From NCBI RefSeq assembly GCF_046054195.1, contig NZ_JBEQCS010000001.1:186001-250000 (forward strand): a DNA stretch of 64,000 nt, in the 5' to 3' direction. Source of the stretch: Celerinatantimonas sp046054195 (lineage in GTDB: Bacteria; Pseudomonadota; Gammaproteobacteria; Enterobacterales; Celerinatantimonadaceae). A program made the position numbers and the translations under genes. Below are positions 52,067 through 59,583 of this stretch, piece after piece. The notes beneath the pieces were generated by a model. The model had not been told where the DNA came from. It was given only the letters and a program-made list of their open reading frames with translations, and searched no databases. Every line of letters starts with the position of its first letter. Within the stretch, counting starts at the first letter, position 1.

Positions 52067-52243
52067 CTATGAGCGCCGTGAAAAACGCGCTTTAAGTCGC
52101 TTAAACTGCATGCGAGCCATCAGAGCTACAATAAAAACTGCAGCCATGGTAAATAAGGTGATGGTTAAGGCAAACTTGATGATTTGACAGACTATGAGAA
52201 TGACCAACAACAATAAGGCATAGTAACCAAACTTTTTCGTCAT
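52067..52243 (-). CDS. Small membrane protein (58 aa)
   Basis: A 58-codon frame on the - strand, ATG at 52243. The product starts MTKKFGYYALLLLVILIVCQ and has two hydrophobic helices (residues ~7-30 and ~32-44, ending ..VFIVALM), then a basic end (RMQFKRLKARFSRRS). The charge pattern fits an inner membrane hairpin with both ends in the cytoplasm. An AAGAGAG ribosome site lies five bases upstream. I recognise no family. It sits between the 156-residue gene and the spe operon. Confidence 0.65.
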   Translation of the reverse strand: MTKKFGYYALLLLVILIVCQIIKFALTITLFTMAAVFIVALMARMQFKRLKARFSRRS

Positions 52244-52366
52244 ACGACTCTCTTTTGGGATGGGTTTATACCATCTTTATTTTTAAGTTTATTGATAGGG
52301 TTGGCATCATCGCGATTACTGATAGGGATGTCAACCGCTATAGGCAAGTGTTTCAATAGGTTGGCT

Positions 52367-52398
52367 AAAAAATGAACAGGCCAGAGAATGCTCTGGCC
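52367..52398 (-). terminator. spe operon terminator
   Basis: On the - strand GGCCAGAG, loop CATT, CTCTGGCC, then TGTTCA and six Ts, just after the speB stop codon. Confidence 0.85.
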
Positions 52399-52411
52399 CA
52401 AATCAGACAAG

Positions 52412-53338
52412 TTAGGCTTTATTGCCAGTGGCACTCAGTACATGCAATAGCTCGCAGCCAATCGTTGCGGCTGCCAGAGCGGTGACTTCACTGGTATCAT
52501 AGGCAGGGGCAACTTCCACCACATCCATTCCGACCAAGTTAATCCCAACCAGCTGGCGTAAAATACTCAGCACTTTGTGAGTGGATAGACCGCCACAAAC
52601 CGGTGTCCCGGTTCCTGGGGCAAAGGCAGGGTCTAAGCAGTCGATATCAAAACTGAGATAGACTGGAAGATTGCCAACCCGTTTGACGATTTGCTGAACT
52701 ATATCGCTTGTTGATAGCTCATTGGCTTGAGCACCATCAATGACGGCAAACGGATGATTGGCTCGGTTATAAGCGGTGCGAATGCCAATCTGAATTGAGT
52801 GCGCGGGGTCAATCAGCCCTTCATTCGGCGCATGATAAAACATCGTGCCGTGGTCATAGCGACTCCCTTGTGAATAGGTATCAGTATGAGCATCAAAGTG
52901 AATGAGCGCCATTTTGCCGTAATGAGCTGCGTGAGCTCGAAGCAGTGGCAAAGTCACAAAGTGATCGCCACCAAAGCTCAGTTGAAACTTGTTGTTTTGC
53001 GCAAGTTCTAAGCTGTAATCGCTCAGACGCTGGCAAAATTGTGCGGCATCCCCAGTGTCAAACACCAGATCGCCTGCATCTACGACATTGAGCTGGTCAA
53101 ATAGGCAAAATGACCAAGGCCAACGAGGTTCTTCCCAAGCCAGGTGTACCGATGCCTGACGAATAGCGCTAGGGCCCTGCCGAGATCCACTGCGTCCAGA
53201 GGTTGCCAAATCAAAAGGCAAGCCGGTAATGACCACATCGGCATCGCTCTTTTGTGGCTTAAAGTTAAGTTCCCGACGCATAAAGCCAAAGGCATTTGAA
53301 TACAGGGAATAATCGGTAAAATTAGCAAGCGTTGCCAT
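52412..53338 (-). CDS. speB: Agmatinase
   Basis: Mn-dependent ureohydrolase that splits agmatine to putrescine and urea, 308 residues. The metal ligands are in GGDH (123-126), FDAHTDTY (148-155) and SFDIDCLDP; the fold and length match E. coli SpeB. The ATG at 53338 has AAGGA seven bases upstream. It is the last gene of the polyamine operon, 31 bases after the AdoMet decarboxylase gene, and is followed by a terminator. Confidence 0.96.
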   Translation of the reverse strand: MATLANFTDYSLYSNAFGFMRRELNFKPQKSDADVVITGLPFDLATSGRSGSRQGPSAIRQASVHLAWEEPRWPWSFCLFDQLNVVDAGDLVFDTGDAAQFCQRLSDYSLELAQNNKFQLSFGGDHFVTLPLLRAHAAHYGKMALIHFDAHTDTYSQGSRYDHGTMFYHAPNEGLIDPAHSIQIGIRTAYNRANHPFAVIDGAQANELSTSDIVQQIVKRVGNLPVYLSFDIDCLDPAFAPGTGTPVCGGLSTHKVLSILRQLVGINLVGMDVVEVAPAYDTSEVTALAAATIGCELLHVLSATGNKA

Positions 53339-53369
53339 GAATAATCCTTATGAACAACAATCGGTTATG

Positions 53370-54302
53370 TTACAGCTCCCGGACTGCCAACGGGGTCTGA
53401 TGACTATCCAGAAAATAATTAAAATCAACTTTGTAACCACATTCAAGTGGTAACTGGCATTCGCCCAGCAACAGGTAATCGCTCTTGTCTGGAACATGGG
53501 GCTTGGCGTTAAAGCCAATGCAATCCCATGCTCGAGGCTGCAGTTTATTTAAAAGATGTTCGACAATAAAATGGTACTCACCACTTAAATCAAGGCTCGT
53601 TTCAAAACTAACATAAGAGCTACATTGCTGCGGCGTAATATGAATGGTTGCGTAGTGATCGTCTTTGATCAGGTTAACGGAATACCCAAATGGTTCAAAT
53701 AGATAATCATCGAACATAAACCCATCAAGCAGTTCATCGAGTGCTAAAAATTCACGGATGGATTCAATGGAGCTTGGGTTGAGCAACGTTTTAGCCGCTT
53801 GTTCACTAATGTGATACATCAACAGTTCACCGGTGATATCGTGGCTGGGCGGGCGATAATCCGGGTGAGCATAATGGAACAAAAAGTGATGATGGGTATC
53901 GAGATAACCCAACTGGTGCGCCTTGATGTCTAAGAGTGTCCGAAATTTCTTTAAATCATCGTTAACCGTGGTTCGCTGACGATGCGGTAGATATTCGTTT
54001 TTACGCTGGTAACTGACAAAATCCAGGCTCTGTTGGCCTCGGTCACGGATAAAATGCGCTGCAGCATCCACCAGCGTGGTGGTGCCACAGGTTAACATTA
54101 AAAAACGGTTGTCCCAGACAAACAAACTGGATTCACTGAGCAAATAGGCATCGCATTGATCATTGGACATCGAGCAGAGAATGTCTGCTCGAGCTTTGGT
54201 CACGACCTGTTGCCAGTATTGCTGCCCGAGAGAGCGCAGCGATTCGCTCTTCGGGCGCATGACAATTTCCAGTTTTTTTTCCGATCCTTCAAAAAATAAC
54301 AT
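53370..54302 (-). CDS. S-adenosylmethionine decarboxylase, eukaryotic type
   Basis: Pyruvoyl-dependent AdoMet decarboxylase that supplies decarboxylated AdoMet for spermidine synthesis; 310 residues. The sequence is of the eukaryotic class, not the short bacterial SpeD: it starts FFEGSEKKLEI (E5 and E8, like human Glu8/Glu11), carries the self-cleavage site LSESSLFV with the pyruvoyl-forming serine at S58 (human Ser68), the catalytic C72 in LTCGTTTLV (human Cys82) and TIHITP followed by SYVSFET (human His243 region). The ATG at 54302 with GGAG upstream is preferred over the GTG at 54308. It lies between speA and speB with short gaps and so acts with SpeE. Confidence 0.93.
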   Translation of the reverse strand: MLFFEGSEKKLEIVMRPKSESLRSLGQQYWQQVVTKARADILCSMSNDQCDAYLLSESSLFVWDNRFLMLTCGTTTLVDAAAHFIRDRGQQSLDFVSYQRKNEYLPHRQRTTVNDDLKKFRTLLDIKAHQLGYLDTHHHFLFHYAHPDYRPPSHDITGELLMYHISEQAAKTLLNPSSIESIREFLALDELLDGFMFDDYLFEPFGYSVNLIKDDHYATIHITPQQCSSYVSFETSLDLSGEYHFIVEHLLNKLQPRAWDCIGFNAKPHVPDKSDYLLLGECQLPLECGYKVDFNYFLDSHQTPLAVREL

Positions 54303-54313
54303 AGCCACTCCGG

Positions 54314-56233
54314 TTAAAAGTCTTCTAAGTAGGTATAACCACGCACGCCTGCTTCAAGCTCTGCCAAAATGGCGCGTTGCTGGGATTTATCAATATGTTT
54401 GCGAACCAGTTCGCGATACGTGCGAACAAAACTATCGCTGCTTAAATTCACATAACTTAAGACATCTTCAACGGTGTCTCCGGGAGTTATCTGTTCGATA
54501 ACCATGTCACCAGTTGGTGATAAAGTGACCACCGCTGAGTCGGTGTCGCCGAATAGATTATGTAAATCGCCCAAAATTTCCTGATAGGCGCCAACCAAGA
54601 AAAAGCCCATCATATAAGGTTGCTGAGGGTCCCAAGCTGGAACTGGCATGGTTGGTTCAACACCCATTTCATCGACATACTGCTCAACTGCGCCATCACT
54701 GTCACAGGTGATATCTAATAACACTGCTCGATTTTGTTCTAAGCGGTTCAGATGCGAGAGTGGCAGGATTGGAAATACCTGATCAATCCCCCAGGCATCT
54801 GGAATTGACTGGAACAATGAGAAGTTAATGAAATATTTATCCGCCAAGCGCTCACGCAGCTCATCTAAGATAACCTGATGACGACGGTTGTTTTCATTTA
54901 AGCGCGCTTGCAACTCATAACAGATCCGCAAGTTAAGCTGTTCGCCCCAAGCTCTCTGGCGCAAGCTCAATAGTCCAAGATTAAATTGAGTGTGTACTTC
55001 GAGCAGATCGTTTTGGGTATCGTGATAAATCTCAACCAACGCCTTTTGATCGTTACGCAGATTCAGCTCTTGCCAGGTTTCCCACATATTGGTTAGCAGC
55101 TGTGGCGCTTCCTCACCTGGGGATTGAATCTCTGCGGGTTGATAACGCTCTGTTCCTAAAACTTCGGTAATCAATACCGCGTGGTGGGCGCTTAATGAGC
55201 GACCCGATTCAGAAATCAAGCGCGGTACGGGTTGTTCGTATTGTGAGCAAATATCACCGACGCAATACACAATGTTATTGGCGTATTCCATCAGTCCATA
55301 GTTCATAGAACTGCTGGTTTGCGAGCGAGAGCCATCATAATCAACCGCCAGACCGCCACCGACATCCACGCAATCGACTGATGCACCCAATGAGCGCAGT
55401 TCACAATAAAAGCGAGCCGCTTCGCTAACGCCTTGGCGAACATCGCGAATATTGGCAATCTGTGAGCCCAGATGAAAATGCAGAAGTTGCAGGCTTTCGA
55501 GCATGTTTTTCTTAGCGAGCACGTCGATAACTTCTAAAACTTGTGATGCAGCCAACCCAAATTTCGATTTATCACCGCCGCTGGATTGCCATTTACCTTT
55601 ACCTTGTGAGGCAAGACGAGCACGTAGCCCTAAACGCGGCGTTACTTTGAGCTTGCGAGCTTCGGTGAGCACCATATCCAGCTCAGAGAGTTTTTCCAGC
55701 ACGATATACACTTGGTGACCGAGTTTTTCACCGATCAGAGCCAGGCGAATATATTCGCGGTCTTTATAGCCGTTACAAATAATGACAGAACTTGCCTGTT
55801 GCGCCATGGCAAGTACCGCCATTAATTCTGGCTTACTGCCTGCTTCAAGTCCTAACTGACGATTCTGCTTAGCCGCCTGACTGCGCAGAATTTCCTCAAC
55901 AACGCTGCACTGCTGATTGACCTTAATCGGATAGACAGCCAAGTAGCTGTTATCGTACTGATAGTTGTCAATAGCCTGATTAAAGGCATGACACAGCGTA
56001 TCCACGCGATCGTGGAGAATTTGTGGAAAACGTACTAAAGCTGGCAGTGATACGCCCTGACGGGTGAGTTCATCGGCGAGGGTTTCCAAGGCGATATTAT
56101 TCTCACTCTGATGTCGGTTCGGGCAAACAACAACCTGTCCTTGTTCGTTGATATCAAAATACCCTTGGCTCCAATAAGCCGTGTTGTAGAGTTGGCGACT
56201 TTGCTGCGCACTCCAGTTAGGGTCTTTAACCAC
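54314..56233 (-). CDS. speA: Biosynthetic arginine decarboxylase
   Basis: PLP enzyme that turns arginine into agmatine, 639 residues (658 in E. coli). The PLP lysine is K104 in YLAVYPIKVNQQ; the catalytic cysteine region reads DITCDSDGAVEQY, and the fold is the alanine racemase-like barrel (LLHFHLGSQIANIRDV; CVDVGGGLAVDYDGS). It is 26 bases downstream of speE and 11 bases upstream of the AdoMet decarboxylase start, the second gene of the operon. Confidence 0.96.
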   Translation of the reverse strand: MVKDPNWSAQQSRQLYNTAYWSQGYFDINEQGQVVVCPNRHQSENNIALETLADELTRQGVSLPALVRFPQILHDRVDTLCHAFNQAIDNYQYDNSYLAVYPIKVNQQCSVVEEILRSQAAKQNRQLGLEAGSKPELMAVLAMAQQASSVIICNGYKDREYIRLALIGEKLGHQVYIVLEKLSELDMVLTEARKLKVTPRLGLRARLASQGKGKWQSSGGDKSKFGLAASQVLEVIDVLAKKNMLESLQLLHFHLGSQIANIRDVRQGVSEAARFYCELRSLGASVDCVDVGGGLAVDYDGSRSQTSSSMNYGLMEYANNIVYCVGDICSQYEQPVPRLISESGRSLSAHHAVLITEVLGTERYQPAEIQSPGEEAPQLLTNMWETWQELNLRNDQKALVEIYHDTQNDLLEVHTQFNLGLLSLRQRAWGEQLNLRICYELQARLNENNRRHQVILDELRERLADKYFINFSLFQSIPDAWGIDQVFPILPLSHLNRLEQNRAVLLDITCDSDGAVEQYVDEMGVEPTMPVPAWDPQQPYMMGFFLVGAYQEILGDLHNLFGDTDSAVVTLSPTGDMVIEQITPGDTVEDVLSYVNLSSDSFVRTYRELVRKHIDKSQQRAILAELEAGVRGYTYLEDF

Positions 56234-56259
56234 AGGTCTAATCCTTCTTAAAAATGAGT

Positions 56260-57114
56260 CTATTGAGTGGCCAGTTCATCAAGCAGGTAGCGAGGCAGCG
56301 CAAAGCTTGCTTGATGGATTTGTGGCGTGTAATAACGTGTTGTCAGTTGTGCTTGGTTAAATCGTTGGCGCAACGTATTAAGGTCGACTTCACGCAGTTG
56401 TGGGTCATCACTGGCCCAGGCAAACGTCATCATGCCGCCAACATAGGTCGGAATGGCAGCGTTATAAAAAGTACTGTCACAAAAGCTTAAATTCAGCCGT
56501 TTCGCAGTGGTTATGACTTCACTTGGCTGCATAAATGGCACGCCATTTTGCGCAACAAAAATCCCACCGGGATTCAGGGCGCTTTGGCAATTGCTGTAAA
56601 ATTCACTAGCAAATAACACTTCACCAGGACCTACCGGGTCGGTGCAATCAGAGATAATCACGTCGAATTTTTCGCCGCAATTACCCACAAACTTAGCGCC
56701 ATCATCAATCACTAAATTGACTCGAGGGTCGTCATAAGCACCATTGCTGTGATGAGGCAGATAAGTGCGGCACATATCAACTACTGATTGGTCAATTTCA
56801 ACCATTGTGATGGCTTCAACTTCAGGATGTTTGACGACTTCTCTGAGCATGGCGCCATCGCCCCCGCCGATGATTAATACGCGGCGCGGATTTGAATGGG
56901 CAAACAGAGGAACGTGAGTGAGCATTTCATGGTAAATAAACTCATCTTTTTCAGTAGTCTGGATTATTCCATCAAGCGCCATCACCCGGCCAAAGGTTGG
57001 GTTTGAGAAAATGATCAAATGCCATTGATCGGTTTTTTGCTCAAACAAAATATCGTCAATATCAAAAAATTGTCCATAGCCATGATGGAGCGTCTCAAAA
57101 TAACGAGATGTCAT
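56260..57114 (-). CDS. speE: Spermidine synthase
   Basis: Aminopropyltransferase that joins putrescine and decarboxylated AdoMet, 284 residues. The nucleotide-binding start is VLIIGGGDGAMLREV (GGGDG at 83-87), and the active-site stretch reads ISDCTDPVGPGEVLFASEFY, with the catalytic aspartates. It starts with ATG at 57114 and is the first annotated gene of the operon, directly downstream of a possible short leader frame. Confidence 0.97.
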   Translation of the reverse strand: MTSRYFETLHHGYGQFFDIDDILFEQKTDQWHLIIFSNPTFGRVMALDGIIQTTEKDEFIYHEMLTHVPLFAHSNPRRVLIIGGGDGAMLREVVKHPEVEAITMVEIDQSVVDMCRTYLPHHSNGAYDDPRVNLVIDDGAKFVGNCGEKFDVIISDCTDPVGPGEVLFASEFYSNCQSALNPGGIFVAQNGVPFMQPSEVITTAKRLNLSFCDSTFYNAAIPTYVGGMMTFAWASDDPQLREVDLNTLRQRFNQAQLTTRYYTPQIHQASFALPRYLLDELATQ

Positions 57115-57191
57115 AGAAGGTTCCTAGTTTTTAGATAAACATCATCTCTGCCGGTAGGCAGTGACTTTATTAAGCATAGTCAGTATGCAAA

Positions 57192-57335
57192 TTAACTAAA
57201 TACAATACTGGCCAATGCACTAAGAGCGCTTAAGGCAAATAGAGGAAGAAAAAAAGAGGTAGGAGTTATATCCAGGCATGCCAAGTAATTTGGCAAAGGG
57301 TGAAGAAGTGGTTTTTGTACCATTGAATTAATCAT
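57192..57335 (-). CDS. Possible leader ORF upstream of speE (47 aa)
   Basis: A 47-codon frame starting ATG at 57335 with AAAGG ten bases upstream, ending 77 bases before speE. The product begins MINSMVQKPLLHPLPNYL and ends in a hydrophobic helix (FFLPLFALSALSALASIVFS). A longer frame from the ATG at 57389 is possible. The spacing is that of a leader peptide or small membrane protein, and CTGCC-TACC-GGCAG forms a short hairpin between it and speE. No family recognised; translation is not proven. Confidence 0.35.
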   Translation of the reverse strand: MINSMVQKPLLHPLPNYLACLDITPTSFFLPLFALSALSALASIVFS

Positions 57336-57823
57336 CTGTTTGTAACCTTTCATTATCCCGTGTGGCCAGTAATGACACACACGGCTCATGCCTTGAGAAC
57401 CATAAAAACCTTGTGTATTTATTCCATATAAAATGCTTGTTAAGCGTTGCGATTAAACACTACAAGCCAATGATGAGCAACCGATAATTTAGTGATTTTT
57501 AGTTAAATTTTGGTCAGTTATTCAGCCATCTATTCCTTTTTGATCTAAAAAATGAAGTCGCTATATCTTAGTGATTGCCAGTGGCTTTTCTTAGTGAAAA
57601 ATCATCCATGTAATCAAGTTGTAATTAGCGGTTACGTAAGAGGTGCAAGGGCTGGTAAATCTCTGGGTCGTGGACTGTTTATATTGAGTTATTAGCGTTT
57701 AATCTTTGGGCAAGTTGGCTAAAAGTGGACTAATTTTATTGAGGCAATATGCACTTATTTGCGCTTTGCTCAGTAAACCTAATGGTTGGTAAGGGATTTT
57801 TTTACAACACGGAGTCGTTTTTT
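57336..57823. promoter_or_regulatory. Divergent upstream region spe operon / chemoreceptor
   Basis: No further gene is supported here. The 488 bases are AT-rich and must contain the promoters for the spe operon (leftward) and the chemoreceptor (rightward). I could not assign either with confidence. Confidence 0.3.
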
Positions 57824-59440
57824 ATGATCTCGGCCTTGTTTTATCGTTTGCGGTTAACGTCACTGATCGCCCTGTTTAATATTATTTTGGTGGTGCTGCT
57901 TATCGTCTGTGGCCTGTTTGCCATCAATCAATTGAGCAAGCGAGCTTATGATTTCGAAAAAGATTATCTGATCCGTCAGGTCTCGGTAGCTGGGAAAATG
58001 CTCGCTGCTGTTAGTGATGACCCTGTAACGTTAGAAAAAATGATGATGTCGGCTCGTTGGGGCAAAGATAACAGCGGTTATTTCTTTTTGCTTGCCTCGG
58101 ATGGGCGCAAGTTGCTGGTCTATCCTGCCGATCCAAGTAAGCAAAATCAGCCAATCAGTGTGGTTAAGCTACTCGATACTAACGGGATGACCCTAAGTGA
58201 CGCGGCTCGCAAAGCCAGTGAGAATGGTGAGCCGATGTTTGTCGAGTATGAGTATCAGCGCCCAGGAAGTAGCAAACTTGAGCGTAAAGCATCGTATCTT
58301 TATCCTCTTGGCGTTGGTAAAGCGGTGTTAGTGGGAGGATCTTATCTTGATCTGTCACGCCAGTTATCCAATGAACTGTCGATCGAAACATTCGCTGGGT
58401 TAATTTTGTGTGCGCTGTTTATCTTTATTGTGATTATGCTGCTTTCGCGGCATATCAGATTTCGACTCGGGCAGCTGCAAGGCTCTATTGAAAACCTGGC
58501 GAATGGTCAATTTACTCAACCGTGTCAATTAAACGGTAATGATGAGTTCGCACAGCTTTCAACTTATCTGCAAAACTGCCAGCAGAAACTAGGTCAAGCG
58601 ATTAAAACTCAGATGCATATGAGTGAGCAGGTGAGTGTCGCCGCGGCGCAAATTGACCAGCGCTTAAATATCACCAATGAGAGTGTTACTCAGCTTCTTA
58701 ATGAGGTCGAACAATTAGGCAGCGCGATGGAACAGATGGTAGCCAGTGTGCAGCAGGTACATGTTTCTACAGAAGAAACCTCTCAGCAATCAGATCAAAC
58801 GCGGCGCGATAGCGAAACGGGCCAGACACTGATTCTGGATGGGGTGAAAAATATCTCGCAGTTGCAGGGACAACTCAGTCAAGGCAGTGATTCAGTGCAG
58901 TCAGTTAGCGATGGGGTCAGCTCAATTCAGGAGATGGTTGCAACCATTCATGGTATTTCTGAACAAACCAATTTGCTGGCGTTAAACGCTGCTATTGAAG
59001 CGGCTCGAGCAGGTGAAAGTGGCCGCGGTTTTGCGGTGGTTGCCGATGAAGTCAGAGCCTTGGCTGGGCGAACTCAGCAGGCGACCGATGATATTGAACA
59101 GCTGATCCACAAATTGCAGTCGCAAGCGCAAACAGCGGTTGATGGCAGTCAAAAAGGCATTGAAGTTGGCCAACAATGTAACGATGCGGTAAGCCAAGCT
59201 GGGGAGCAATTTCGCTCAATTTTACAAAGTATCAGCGATTTAAATGACAGAAACAACTCAATTGCGACGGCAACAGCAGAGCAGAGCACGGTGACCCAAT
59301 CGATGAGTGAAAATGTTAACTCATCATTGCACCGGTTGCAGATTATCGATGAGCAACTTGGCAACATTGCCAGCAACAGTGAAGGGCTTAAATCACAGGC
59401 TCATGAGCTCGATCAGATGTTATCTCAATTTAAAGTCTGA
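57824..59440 (+). CDS. Methyl-accepting chemotaxis protein (single Cache domain)
   Basis: A 538-residue inner-membrane chemoreceptor. Helix 1 is at residues ~10-34 (LTSLIALFNIILVVLLIVCGLFAI), then a periplasmic sCache_2-type sensor (DFEKDYLIRQVSVAGKML; WGKDNSGYFFLLASDGRKLLVYP), helix 2 near 190-210, a HAMP domain and a long methylation/signalling coiled coil with the hairpin tip ISEQTNLLALNAAIEAARAGESGRGFAVVADEVR. It lacks a C-terminal NWETF-like pentapeptide. The ATG at 57824 has GGAG nine bases upstream and places helix 1 at the start; a longer frame reaches 57749. Its ligand is unknown, possibly a small carboxylate given the sCache_2 class. Confidence 0.92.
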   Translation: MISALFYRLRLTSLIALFNIILVVLLIVCGLFAINQLSKRAYDFEKDYLIRQVSVAGKMLAAVSDDPVTLEKMMMSARWGKDNSGYFFLLASDGRKLLVYPADPSKQNQPISVVKLLDTNGMTLSDAARKASENGEPMFVEYEYQRPGSSKLERKASYLYPLGVGKAVLVGGSYLDLSRQLSNELSIETFAGLILCALFIFIVIMLLSRHIRFRLGQLQGSIENLANGQFTQPCQLNGNDEFAQLSTYLQNCQQKLGQAIKTQMHMSEQVSVAAAQIDQRLNITNESVTQLLNEVEQLGSAMEQMVASVQQVHVSTEETSQQSDQTRRDSETGQTLILDGVKNISQLQGQLSQGSDSVQSVSDGVSSIQEMVATIHGISEQTNLLALNAAIEAARAGESGRGFAVVADEVRALAGRTQQATDDIEQLIHKLQSQAQTAVDGSQKGIEVGQQCNDAVSQAGEQFRSILQSISDLNDRNNSIATATAEQSTVTQSMSENVNSSLHRLQIIDEQLGNIASNSEGLKSQAHELDQMLSQFKV

Positions 59441-59494
59441 GCGGTTTATCAAGCGCCCTATGGCTGCGTGAATACATTAAGTGAATTGAATACA

Positions 59495-59524
59495 AAATCC
59501 GATATCAAGGGCGATATCGGATTT
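59495..59524. terminator. Bidirectional hairpin between MCP and PAP2 genes
   Basis: AAATCCGATATC / GATATCGGATTT is a perfect 12-base inverted repeat with a six-base loop between two converging genes. The T content after the stem is modest on both strands, so efficiency is uncertain. Confidence 0.6.
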
Positions 59525-59583
59525 GGTGGTTATTGATTGTCAGCGTTCTAAATAACTCTATCTGCGACAGTTGCTCATGGCTA

